The notes beneath the pieces are model-generated. The model saw only the letters and a program-made list of their open reading frames with translations, ran no database searches and was not told the origin of the DNA. 64,000 bases of DNA, from the NCBI GenBank assembly GCA_964030475.1, contig CAXIPT010000002.1, positions 14,194,272-14,258,271 of the forward strand, read 5' to 3'. The DNA is from Tethya wilhelma (lineage: Eukaryota; Porifera; Demospongiae; Tethyida; Tethyidae). Positions within the stretch are counted from its first letter, which is position 1, and each line of letters starts with the position of its first letter. Shown in pieces: positions 45,001 to 58,700 of the stretch. The position numbers were made by a program, and so were the translations under genes.

Positions 45001-48000
45001 TCTTGGGGCTTCTCACCAGCACTCTCTCCAGAGTGATCCAGAAACTTTCTGCTTGTTTTCTTGGTTAATACAGTAAGCAAACTGTCTGGGGGAGGCTATT
45101 AAATGCATTTGAAGGCTTAGCTTTCTTTCCCTGAAAGTTTACAAGCATGAACATTTTGTATTGTGTCAATGGGACAGTCGGCCCATTCCTACTATACGTA
45201 CTACCGTACGTATGATAACCTTAACAGCAACAACTTTTGCTAAATTGGCACCATTTTTATCTGGTATTAAGACGCTTAATTGGCTGGCTACTTCCACAAT
45301 TTTTGGCCCTGCACAATTACACTGCCTCACACTAAGGCACTGGGCAATTATAATTATAAATACTACCTGTCAGATACACAGCGGATGATCCCTCAGCATT
45401 TGATGTACCAATCTCAGCAATTCCAGGTGTGATCACTTTGCGATATACTGGCCTCCGTAAAGGTGAACTACGTTCAAATGTATGTCTTTCTTGGTGTTCC
45501 ATCAGTTGTTGAATATGAACAGGAACTTCAGGAACAATTCTTCGGCTAGAAACACCTATTCCACCTAACAAACATAATGATACAGATACACACAAGGTTA
45601 CAGTAAACAAAGTGATTGCCATCATTTCTGCACATAAACATAAGAAAACTATTTTGGCAAAGCTATTGAACAAAAAATAGATTAATGCAAATCTGCATTT
45701 TCCTGGTACAGTAGTACTGCGTAAACAGGAATGGCATGAAAGGGCCATATGTGTAATACAATATTTACGTGAATTACTGTAAACATCGACTTGGTTGAAA
45801 TGAGAGTAGAAATCTGTAGTAAACTCATATGCAATAAACTACATTTGGTGTACACAATAGCGGTATTCTGTGGTATCTCACCATTTACCGTGCACTGCCG
45901 ACTTTTACCAGGGGTAAATCATGAAAAATACTTGTTAACACAATTGTAAAGCGTGGATTCATGGCTACTTCTACAGTTGCTAGTAGGATTGTTTGTGACA
46001 GTGTCCCATATTTACCATGCCTACCCTACTACAGAACAGTAACGGGAACTTTATACATATTGATGTACGCTGTACATTGCTATAGTGAGTATAATTCACT
46101 CTTGGTGCGCACATGCGCAGCAAGAGTTATGGTAGTCGTTTTATACAGTACGGATCAGGTGAAAGGTAAACGCCTCACGCGAGTGCGAGGAGCTCCCCCG
46201 CGAGTCGCACGCTCGCAAGTTAGCACTGCGAGTATGGTAATGTACACGCGAGTGTCTAACTATGGCTCACTTGAGAAACACTCGAGTGCTTGTAGTTGTC
46301 AAAACTTCAAGCAGGAAACACTTTTAGGCTAATAGTTTTGTGGGTACTTATCAAAACTATAGTGTTGCACTCTCTATTTCAATCTATGTTGCAGTCAAAA
46401 CTCGAGCAACGAGGTTTCACTCGCGAGTAGCTGTAAAAACTCATGCCTTCACGAGTATACCACAACAACACGTGTGGAAAAACTGCTCGCGAGTTTATTG
46501 CTCACTCGTTGCTCGCGCGAGACGTTTACCTTTCATGTGATCTGTACTGTATGTCTATCTGTCTGCATGTTTGCTTTTTTTTGCTCTATATCTCAAAAAC
46601 GGCAGCTCTACTCTTCAAAAGCAGCATACCAAGGTGAAAATATTACATGTAGTATTCTACACAAACCTGTAAATTCTGAGATCTGAGGCTTTTCAGGGTC
46701 TTTGAGTGCTAAGCTTTGAGGCCACATCAGCTGATCACGATTGGTTAGTGTGGATTATTTAGAGTTGACTGAAACATGAACGTTCTGACATGACAGAAGA
46801 AGCTGAGAAGGGCTACTGACCTTGTAGGTAAATTTAGCCTCTATACTCTTCTTAAGCATACTGTTTTGGCAAATTATAAACAAGAAATTCAGTTATGCAT
46901 GACAGGTAACTCAGTGTTGGTTTAGTCACAGCAGACTGTTTAGCAGGCACCTTGCAGCATACAGTTTGGAGTTATCAAACACACAGCCTAATCAGATCAA
47001 TTATTTTTAGTGACCAAATTGGTCGTAGATTTCTATGAAGCCTATCATGCAGAGTTGTATGTTTAGCGTCCTCAAGCAAGCTCGCAGTTCACGACTACTG
47101 GTATATTTTCCCCCAGCATATGTGAGCATGTATCATTGATACTACACTGCATACAATTTGCTATAGCACCAAGCAGGGTTTTATTTAGTGAGAGTGGGGC
47201 CCCCCCTTGCCGAAGTCTCACCTCCCCCCCCCCCTGAAATTTACATGGAAGCAAGTTGTTTTTACTAGTTTCCATGTAAAATACAGCAACAGAAGCAAGG
47301 AATTAACAGGTTATGATGTACACACTCTTAAAAGAACTATTTTACAAACTAAACAGTAATTCTTCTACTCCATTATGTTCAATGTCTTCAAGATAAAACT
47401 ATTGCTAGGTCACTTGAATAAGTGTAGTGTCAACGCCAGACTTGAAAGCCTCAAAAACGGCCTGAAATAGATGATCTAAAATTGAAAAATTTTCAATCTT
47501 CAGAAATTTTCTAAATGAAACACTGCCAAGGGTTAGGCACCTTGCTTGGTACCTTTTTATTAAGCCTCAGCGCGTGCGTAGCATGTGCAGAGGATTATGG
47601 TAGTCGTTTTGTCTATCTGTCCCATCTGTCCCATGAATATTATACATGTACATACGAGACATGAGGCTAGTACTTCACGATTAAATGCCTCACATTAATG
47701 TGCTCAGTAACAAACACGACATACTTACCAGACAACTGTGACAGTAGTTCTGTTATAGGGTCAGCACTGTCCTGCGGCTCACGTGCAACAACACCAGCAT
47801 ATCGATCTAAACCATGCCCAGGTCTCCTTCGTCCAATTAACCGTCGTACTCTGCTCTGTACAACATTGGGATCCTGGTATGTACTAGTCAAGGATATAAA
47901 ACAGTAGTAAACGATGCATCATCTAGATATATAGTTTCAAGTCAGACTGACATGCACCCAAGTCAACTACTTAAAACCTTGAAATTTAAGACAATGTCAT

Positions 48001-49717
48001 TGAAGCCATATATATGCAAATGAGTTTGGTAATTAAGTGGCAGAAGGTTAGTTTGACATAGTGTAAAACGTATAGCGGGAAAGTTTTGTGGGGTTTAAAC
48101 AGTAGGAAGGTTTAATATATAATCTTTTGTCGGACATGACTTTTATTTCGACACTACCGTAAACGTGGAAATATTGGTGGTACATTAAATTGGGTGGTCA
48201 GCGCAAAAACAGCCAAATTAAATGCATGTAAACTGTTTTTCGCTCTATTGCAACACATTGCACAAGGGAGGAAAACGCCAAATTTAAAACTGCCAATATT
48301 TTTGTGGGAAGAAGTCTGAGCAAAATTGCCAAATTAAATGCCCACCAATATTTCCACATTTAAAAAATAAAAAAATTAAATTAAAATTTTTTAAAAAAAT
48401 TAATAAATAAAAAAAAAATTAAAAAATGGCTGCCAGTACCTATATTAGAGTTGCAGTCCTAGATGGTGCTTATGCAGAGGAGGTTCGACAGTTGACCTTT
48501 GCTTGACCTTTTGTAATTAAAGTCCTCCACACGCACGAATAATGTATTGAACACATGGAGGACGTGGAGAACTTTAATTGCAAAAGGTCAAGCAAAGGTC
48601 AACCGTGTCGAACCTCCTCTGGCGCTTATGTGCTAGTCTGCAAGAGCTTGGGGCCCCACTACCTGTTTGTATGCAGTTGCAACAGTTACAGTTGAAGTTA
48701 AGCCAGGCTCACTGCACTGCCAAGCAGTCTGCTGCTGGATTCTCTGTATCATTTTTTTGGCCAGCCCTGGATGGGCCAGTCAAGAGTGCTAAGAAACTGA
48801 AGAAAAGGAGGAAAAGGAAGAGTAAGAAGGTCATCCCACTGAAGCAGACTTCCTACCACTCTCCAAAAGCTGTATAAACACCACAGAGTCTAGTCTGGCA
48901 TGCCACGCCCTAGCCTTTTCCTAGCAAAGGGTCTGGCACGCCAGACTACACAGAGTCCTGTCAGAGTTCCCATGGATCCAGATAAAGACCCTCTATTTCC
49001 ATCTAATACCCACCATTGTGTGGCCACTGCCGAAACTCCAACAATTAGTCATTCTAAGTCTACTGCAAGTCCCTGTCTCTTACGATTGTCAGAACATCAG
49101 TTTTGAATGCCGTGAAAGCATCGCTGGGATAAATTACCAACAACTGGAGGAGAAGTGGGGTGGACACCAGTTGTGTCAAAGAGAAAGCAAAAACACTCCA
49201 AACCTAAAAGAATGTCGTATCTCATAGCGATACAAGCAGCGAAAGTAGAAAAGAAATTGACATCTCTTGTGCACGACTGATTAAATTTGAACAGTAAAAT
49301 GGGATACCTGGTCTCTCCATCAGTAGCAGAGGTCCCCCCTCATGGACTCCAATCAAGGCCAGACCTAACTCAGCTGTAGCAAGTAGGACTCGTTTTAAGA
49401 CTTTCTCCAAGAATTTGAAGGCCTCATAATTTTTTTTAAGCAATTAAATAGTACAGACTGTTAGTTAAATGCCCAGCAGACCTTCAACAACAGCAAAGTT
49501 GAGCAAACTGTCACCAAATAAGATAGCTGCATTTATGCATACTCAGATCTGCTTATATGTTTCACTGAAGCATGCATTTGGTGTTGTAAAGCAATAATAA
49601 TAATAATAATAATATTTTAGTAATATTCCAATCATATTATAGTCCTGCTCTTCCGATGATGTCCTTTGTATATAGCAATGGCTCAAAATACAGGTGTCCA
49701 GAACCTCTTAACTCAGA

Positions 49718-49756
<39 letters not shown>

Positions 49757-52700
49757 CTATATATAGGTACTGGACTGTGGATATACAACTTTGTCTTCTT
49801 CAATCTGGACATTTTTGGACAGGGCTTTTATTTCACGTATAAAAGGTTTGTGGACATGACAAAGAATGTACCATTACATTAGCCTCGTACCTAGGCCCCT
49901 CCCTCCCCAAAGGAGAAAGCTTGGGAACAAGGCTACTGTTACCTATTGTAGTACTCTTCTACTTTCTACACAGTAAAACTTACCTGTTGTAACTGGACTA
50001 CTATGAGGTAGGAATCATTTACATCACCACATGATATGCCCTCTATTATCAATGCATGGTAGCCATTAATTTTCTCTTGTGAATTATTCATCAGCTACTA
50101 GGGAAATCAAATTGATGACCATTTCCACACAGACAAGTGTGCGTTGTTTGGAATATAGCTGCACTACTGTCTGTTACTAGTACAGTGAAGTATGTACAAA
50201 TGCTTCGAGAAAAATAGAACAAACAAGTAAAAATAACATTAAAAATTTAAGAACAACATAGGAATGGCCAAATCGTAAAAAAGTGAGCAAACAAAATAGG
50301 AAAGGTCGTCAGTTAGGTGAGCTAGGAGTTTATTTCTGTGTCCATCAATAAGCTAGGGATACGAGCATAACTAAAACACAGAGAGATAAACTCCTAGCTA
50401 ACTCAACTGACGACCATTCCCATATTGTTTGCTCACTTTTTATTTCATCTCAAGAGGGTAAATAAAATATTTAATCTAAGATTATGTCTTTCTTTCATAG
50501 TGTATAGAATATACTAATAGTATACAGTGCTTTCAGTCTAGAGAGTACAATTCCACAAAATCCTAGTGTACCAACTAAAAATACTAATAACTCCAAAACC
50601 AACCATTCACAACAACTGGTTAGTCATTGCACATGTTCATGGAACATTTTTGAGTGTATTGAATGTGAAAATATTGCCATGGCAACACTTTGGCGGACAT
50701 CCAAAGGCTCTTGCTTTTTGCTTTACTGTGTGATTAGTTAGAGTAATAAGATACAAACTATTTCCGGCAAAGGTTTGAGATTTGTTAGGGTAGTTCAGTA
50801 ACAGTTAAAGTATGTTCGTACAAAATTCGAAGTCTTATAAGTGCTTCAATCATCTTTAAAAAAAAGGTTTATCAGTTAGGTAATAAAGTGAGAATAAATA
50901 CTGGCTAAGATTTCAAAGTTTGGCAGAAGAATTACCATGTATTTGTCTTTCTGTGGACATTTTTCAAAATATTGTTTATTTTGAGCAATACAGCAAAATT
51001 AGGAATAAAAGAGCCGATTTTATGCCATGCACACATTTTTATTATGCTAGTTACACACTGCACTGTTGATGCTAATAAACAATTCCTTAGTGTAAAAATA
51101 TGCATATTAGTGCAAAGTAATAAAACAACTAGAGCTATATATTTCAAAAAAATTAAGTTGTATATTAACATACATTGCAGAAATTGTACTCTCTAAGTGT
51201 TTAAATGACTGTGGTGTGAACGTCAGAAGTTAGCTTACTAGCGCTTTACTATAGCGAGCTAAATCTGTTTTTTAGGCTTATTTTACTTTGTTTCTACAGG
51301 TAGCAAACAGCCCGAGCTTTTTCAGGTGCAAGACTGTTCCAACGGAATTCAAACAGTATTATTTTTCCTTCTTTGTTGACTTACACAAATTCTTTTGATG
51401 TTTTTAAGATGTTTTGTATGATTTTTTTTAAGAAAAAAAAGCAAATTTTCGAGTCTTGCCAGCAAAACTAAGATTATTTGTGTGGGTGCAATATAGAACT
51501 CGCACATAGCGCATGCAACACACCCATGTGCAATTAAATAAGACGCGGATCTGACGTACTTCACATGAGGACATAAAACACTAAAAAGAAGGCGTGGCCT
51601 GGATACAAGGCTATACTTTTTCTGTGAAGCCTTGTTAGCAAATTTGAAATCAGATATATTTGTAGCATCACAGCATATAACAACAATTTGGCAGATTGGG
51701 GTACCATTCATAGCTTACGATTAAATATTGATCATAAAACAAAGCGGTGCATGTTTGTATGTATGTATTGGAAAGTCACAACAATTAATTTTAGTATTCC
51801 AAAACGAGTGCAAGCAGCTTACTTGTCATGTTCCTTGTGGAGAAAGTTTTGACACTTTCCAACTAGCTACATATATATATAGCTAGTATTACGCATATGC
51901 TATTGTACGTACCAAATTAACCATTACATACATATTGTACACAACACAAAATATTATAACTCTCAAGGATATCTCCATGTCTCTTAAACCTCTGTGCTCT
52001 ACAGTGAGGTGTGTTGGTAGATCATCAGTTAAGTGATTTGGGTCTCCACTAGGATATGCAGCACAAACTGGACATATAACTTCAGAAAGATTCACACCAT
52101 CAGCATGGTATTTAGTAGCGTGTTCTCTGAGCTGAGTTTCAGTTAAACCAAGCTGACCACACAAAGGGCAAGTAAAAGATTGAGGTTGGTCTAGAACATG
52201 TGGACTCTCGCCTCCAAAGAATAAATCTGATGACAAATAATAAGTACATCATAAAAAATTACAATGAAGTAAGGTTAAAACATGAAACAGTTGGTAACGT
52301 TTCACCTACAGTCATTTCACCTAAATTACATTAGGCCTACCGGAAGTCAAAGTATCAATTTACCTACACGTTTTCAAGTGAAGGCGCATTAAAAATTGTG
52401 ATTTGTGTGGCAAGTGTAGCCTTAAAGTGTAGGAACACTGCTTGATTTTAAAAACTCTATTTTTTTTTTTTTAGTCCTTAGGCTCAGGGCCTTTTCTTTG
52501 TGCACAAAGAAACTGGTTAAAGAGCCCCTTTCCAGACTGCCAAACAACCAGTGTTTCCGCTAGCATTGCTGAAGGCGGGCGCACTGCCTAGTGTGTTCAC
52601 GTGAATTAATGTGGCCAGCCGGCCAGCTACATACATGAGGCATTCAGTGCTCGTAGAGAAATCATGGCTGCAAAGAGAGCAGCGGGCCAAGCCATTCCAG

Positions 52701-55700
52701 AAGCCTTTATGGAAATAACCAGTTGTAGCGACAGAACAGTAGAGAGCGATGATTCCTACTTGGTTCAACCAGTGTCCAAGAAAACTGAACATCAACAAAG
52801 TGATTTTGACCTGGCCTGGAAAGACAAGTTCGCTTGGGTTTTGTTGATGAAGATAAAGATGGCCAAGGTATGTACTGCTCTCTATGTTGGAGACACAACC
52901 AAACAACAAAGAGAATGTGTGGATAGAAATTCCTTGTCGTCACTTTCGAAACAACAAACTCCGTGAACATCTACGTTCTAAATGTCACCTGGATTCTGTA
53001 ATTTGTGAATCTCGCACTGCTGCGTATGGTAGTGATAAATACTCTAAAATGTCTCTATTGGCTTGTTAAACAGGAGGTTGCTCACCACGCTAATTTTTAT
53101 TCCCTTATAGATCTGGCCAAGTCAATTGGTTGTCCCTACCTTTCAGAGCTTTAGGTGTCCAAAAGTGCTAACTACACATCACACATGATGATAGATAATT
53201 TTCTGACAATTCTATTTGAATGTGTTGAGAATGATAACCTTAATGATGTCCGCAATAGCCCAAGGATTGGCATTCTCTGTGACTAATCAACCGATATATA
53301 CCTAATTAGAAATTGTTGGTGGTTTTTGCAAGATATATAGTAAATGATGTATCGCAAACTAGGTTTGGCAGAGTGATCAGCATTCAAAATGATAGAGCAA
53401 ACATTACGTTATTGTGTCACTTCCAGTCATGTAGGCGAATTGATATGTAGGTGAAATGACTGTAGACGAAACGTTACGAAACCCATGAAACACAATAATA
53501 TCAAACCTACAGTACCAATCAATAAAAAGTTGCCATTTCCCTACGGTTCTGTAGCCGTACTATGAAAACAAAACGAGCATTTATGCACGCATTGTACAGG
53601 TGTGCTAAAAAGTAGTACGGAAATTGCAGAAAGCTAGTTTATACGTGTAATAAGCTAAGTGGTTAAGCTATTCATTGCAACTGGCTTGTTGTGTAAGTGG
53701 TATTTATACAGTTTCAGTACCCATGTGGAAGTGTGGTTGGAAGGAAGTATGTAGAGCTCTATAAAAACAGCTGAAAACAGCAAACAATTCACGGAGCACT
53801 TCTGTAAGTTTACACTTGAACACATTAAACTTTACTACGCAGCTGCTGCTATGGTACAGCTAATTTCGTAGTACAGAACCCCTCTAGCTCAACATGTTTA
53901 GTTTTACAACTGAGTTCAACATAATACAAACGTACTACACGCATAGTACGCATATGGAAGCGGCAACTTTTTATTGATTAGTGCTGTAAACTTAATAGGA
54001 GGTGTGTTTGATCTCTAAGCTTGGTAAGACTAGGGAGAGACTTAAGGCTACATAACTTAAAAAAGTTGCATGTAGAGTCCACAAACCAGTCTATAGTGAC
54101 GATAGAACAGCCTTCTACCCAACATGAGTTTAGATACCAGGCTCCCTCTCCAATTGCATGAGTCAAAGGGCTTAGTTGAGAATGGGAACGAGGTTATAAT
54201 CTATCTTGCTACGATTTGTTTCTGAGAGTGCCCACCTTAAAGGCGTTCTCTCACGGAAGCGGAAGTAAATTCAAATTAACATTACGTAATGAAGCCACAA
54301 ACAGATCACAAGTACGCGCAAAAGTTAACTATGCGTACAAGTTTGCGTGGACTACGGCAGTTTGGACAAAAATGCCAGGCTGCTGGCAGCTTAGACTCCT
54401 CACAGCAGCAGCAGATGGTAAGTGCTTCACATTTATCTCAAAGACAGTCAGTAGCAAAAAAGTTTGTGTCACCATGAGAAGTTGTGAGCCTGGGAACGAG
54501 ACTAAGGTAGAACCAGCGCGCTCTCAACTCCATTCGTTGGCTATACAAAGCTCCTAGAACTTGAATACGTTTGCTTCTTGAGCTATCAAGCCTCTTTTTT
54601 GCTTCCCCTTCGCTTTTACTCCTTGGCTTTCGAGCGTTTTATTCGCTGAAACCAGACACGTGGACGTCGACAATGAACTGCGACGTTTAGAATTACGTGA
54701 AATAATTGCATTCTGATGACGTATGTACACGACCAATCAGATTTGAAAACTGATTTTTGGGCCATGAAATCAAACTGTAATCACTTCCGTGAGAGAGCGC
54801 CTTTAAGAAGCTGATTCTTGAAGAAATAAAGTTGTTTTCAGCCATTCCAGAAGCATTTATGGAAATAACCAGTTGTAGGGACAGAACAGAAGAGAGCGAT
54901 GATTCCTACTTGGTTCAACCAGTGTCCAAGAAAACTGATCATCGACAAAGTGATTTTGACCTGGCCTGGAAAGACAAGTTCGCTTGGGTTTTGTTGATGA
55001 AGATAAAGATGGCCAAGGTATGTACTGCTCTCTATGTTGGAGACACAACCAAACAACAAAGAGAATGTGTGGATAGAAATTCCTTGTCGTCACTTTCGAA
55101 ACAACAAACTCCGTGAAGATCTACGTTCTAAATGTCACCTGGATTCTGTAATTTGTGAATCTCGCACTGCTGCGTATGGTGGTGATAAATACTCTAAAAT
55201 GTCTCTATTGGCTTGTTAAACAGGAGGTTGCCCACCACGCTAATTTTTATTCCCTTATAGATCTGGCCAAGTCAATTGGTTGTCCCTACCTTTCAGAGCT
55301 TTAGGTGTCCAAAAGTGCTAACTACACATCACACATGATGATAGATAATTTTCTGACAATTCTATTTGAATGTGTTGTGAATGATATCTTGAATGATGTC
55401 CGCAATAGCCCAAGGATTGGCATTCTCTGTGACTAATCAACCGATATATACCTAATTAGAAATTGTTGGTGGTTTTTGCAAGATATATAGTAAATGATGT
55501 ATCGCAAACTAGGTTTGGCAGAGTGATCAGCATTCAAAATGATAGAGCAAACATTACGTTATTGTGTCACTTCCAGTCATGTAGGCGAATTGATATGTAG
55601 GTGAAATGACTGTAGACGAAACGTTACGAAACCCATGAAACACAATATTATCAAACCTACAGTACCAATCAATAAAAAGTTGCCATTTCCCTACGGTTCT

Positions 55701-58700
55701 GTAGCCGTACTATGAAAACAAAACGAGCATTTATGCACGCGTTATACAGGTGTGCTAAAAAGTAGTACGGAAATTGCAGAAAGCTAGTTTATACGTGTAA
55801 TAAGCTAAGTGGTTAAGCTATTCATTGCAACTGGCTTGTTGTGTAAGTGGTATTTATACAGTTTCAGTACCCATGTGGAAGTGTGGTTGGAAGGAAGTAT
55901 GTAGAGCTCTATAAAAACAGCTGAAAACAGCAAACAATTCACGGAGCACATCTGTAAGTTTACACTTGAACACATTAAACTTTACTACGCAGCTGCTGCT
56001 ATGGTACAGCTAATTTCGTAGTACTTACAGAACCCCTCTAGCTCAACATGTTTAGTTTTACAACTGAGTTCAACATAATACAAACATACTACACGCATAG
56101 TACGCATATGGAAGCGGCAACTTTTTATTGATTAGCGCTGTAAACTTAATAGGAGGTGTGTTTGATCTCTAAGCTTGGTAAGACTAGGGAGAGACTTAAG
56201 GCTACATAACTTGAAAAAGTTGCATGTAGAGTCCACAAACCAGTCTATAGTGACGATAGAACAGCCTTCTACCCAACATGAGTTTAGATACCAGGCTCCC
56301 TCTCCAATTGCATGAGTCAAAGGTCTTAGTTGAGAATGGGAACGAGGTTATAATCTATCTTGCTACGATTTGTTTCTGAGAGTGCCCACCTTAAAGGCGT
56401 TCTCTCATGGAAGCGGAAGTAAATTCAAATTAACATTACGTAATGAAGCCACAAACAGATCACAAGTACGCGCAAAAGTTAACTATGCGTACAAGTTTGC
56501 GTGGACTACGGCAGTTTGGACAAAAATGCCAGGCTGCTGGCAGCTTAGACTCCTCACAGCAGCAGCAGATGGTAAGTGCTTCACATTTATCTCAAAGACA
56601 GTCAGTAGCAAAAAAGTTTGTGTCACCATGAGAAGTTTGAGCCTGGGAACGAGACTAAGGTAGCACCAGCGCGCTCTCAACTCCATTCGTTGGCTATACA
56701 AAGCTCCTAGAACTTGAATACGTTTGCTTCTTGAGCTATCAAGCCTCTTTTTTGCTTCCCCTTCGCTTTTACTCCTTGGCTTTCGAGCGTTTTATTCGCT
56801 GAAACCAGACACGTGGACGTCGACAATGAACTGCGACGTTTAGAATTACGTGAAATAATTGCATTCTGATGACGTATGCATGTATACACGACCAATCAGA
56901 TTTGAAAATTGATTTTTGGGCCATGAAATCAAACTGTAATCACTTCCGTGAGAGAGCGCCTTTAAGAAGCTGATTCTTGAAGAAATAAAGTTGTTTTCTT
57001 TGTCCTTAACCGCTTTTGGCAATGGTTATTCATCTCTTTAGCTAAGTACGTCACCACAAGACAAAAAGCAGCTTTTCCGTATGGCAGCCATTAATTTCTA
57101 CACCCATCCATCTACATTCATCCATTATTCATGAACTACTTGGGGAATTCAAATTGATGACCATTTATGTACCTGACAGACAAGTTTGCATTAATTGGAA
57201 TCAACAGCTTACCTACCGATTGTGCTAAACTCTCTGCTACAAACCAAAGAAGTTAGTCACTCACATAGGCACAACCTGGGAAAAATGGTTCGCAGAAATC
57301 CGCAGTTGCACGGTTTACGATGATTTAATTACCGTATTTTCATACATAAAACTGCCAAATACATGGCGCGGTTTTTGTCCCGGCCCAGTTTTTGGAGTAA
57401 ACCCAAGGTATATACCACAGCTTCCATGGTGATAAAAGACTAGACTGATCAATACAGCTCTTCTAGTCTACATTCAAGCCATGCACACTAAGTTTGCCGA
57501 TTCACAGACATCGAGAAATTATTTTCGGTAGATACACTGCTACAACAGTGCGTATTTCTTACATTACACGTTAGAAAAAGCTTATTTGACTTACCATAGA
57601 CCAAAATGAAGTTTTTGACAAAAAAAACCCAGCTACATGTAATCTGTTCTTACAAACGCTATCACGAGGCTAAAATTGACTCCACCTAATGATTTCCACT
57701 CTCATTTCTACCCAAGAATACATAGAATCACAACCAGGGTTACCACGAGGTCACAAGGTATTTTTGTGAGGTCACCAGGTGATGGAGTAAAATTTAGTTG
57801 CTTCGATCACTATCACTGAGTAGCTCAACTCCGAAATATCAAGAACATCAATTCAGAGATACTTGCACTATCCATAAGACATATACGCATACATTCTGTA
57901 CAAAAGCAGATCAAATGGTCTAAATTGCTGGTAATTTAGAACTACGATCTTGCTGTCTAGTCTACACAAGGGTACAAGGGTCAATTGCTTAACAATTCCT
58001 TAACAGATGAATGATTACTTAGATTTAATCATAGTTTTTCATAGTAAGAAACTTAGCACGTAAAGCAAGCAAATTTTGTGATTTCATATTTAATGCCATA
58101 GTGCAGCTAGGTCTTCAGTTTAATAATAATAAGCATCATAATCTGCCACCTATACATTTGAGTAACTACCTGTATGTTATAGTTATTAAATGTCTTTCTG
58201 TGTGTATGGAATATAACGCATGAGGGCAGTTACTAATTGACCATTGACTCGTGATAGCAGAGAAGCACAACATTTCATTGTATAGTCAATGGTTCAATAT
58301 TAAGGTTACGGACTAGTGTTTGCTTATCAATATGCTAATAAGCAAATGCTAGTTAATTTAGATACAGAAGCAGTCAGTTTATTTTTGGACTCAATTTTTG
58401 CAGAGCTTGCAAAAATTTATTGATTATTAAAGTACTGCACGGTGCAAGGTAAAGGGTAGCACGAAGAGCTTTTCCAAAAAGAAACAGCTGAATCATTGAA
58501 GCGCTCTTCAGTAGCTGTATGGCAGGTGCCTAAGGCACTTCTGCTAGGCTTTCTCTGCCAGAGCATTCAGGAAGTAGCAACTTACCTGGTTGGAAAAAAA
58601 TGAGTCCTAAATTGATTTGAGCCTATATTTCACTGTAGCACTCGACAGATGCATTATATATATCCAGGGATTCCATATATCTAAGAATAAACAGGTGTTG

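Larger units (their letters stand above)
52691..54840. repeat. Tandem duplication, unit 1 (2150 bases)
   Basis: Starts at GCCATTCCAGAAGC inside the hAT-like element and ends where the same 14-mer begins unit 2. Contains the right part of the hAT element, a TIR MITE (53517-53979), part of a TAG..CTA-family end (54137-54205) and the TTAA-flanked MITE. Confidence 0.88.

Noticed and set aside
45961..46686. Series of ORFs of 60-120 codons around 46 kb
   Set aside because: They overlap in different frames within a TIR element and family C sequence and show no motif.
49880..49935. 56-base TAGCCTCG..AAGGCTA piece as a fifth 9-bp-duplication element
   Set aside because: Flanks CCATTACAT and CTGTTACCT agree at only six of nine positions, so the duplication is not convincing.
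52664..53069. hAT N-terminal ORF as an intact host gene
   Set aside because: The frame shifts and stops within 200 bases, it lies in a KCMF1 intron between terminal repeats, and the duplicate copy has the same breaks.
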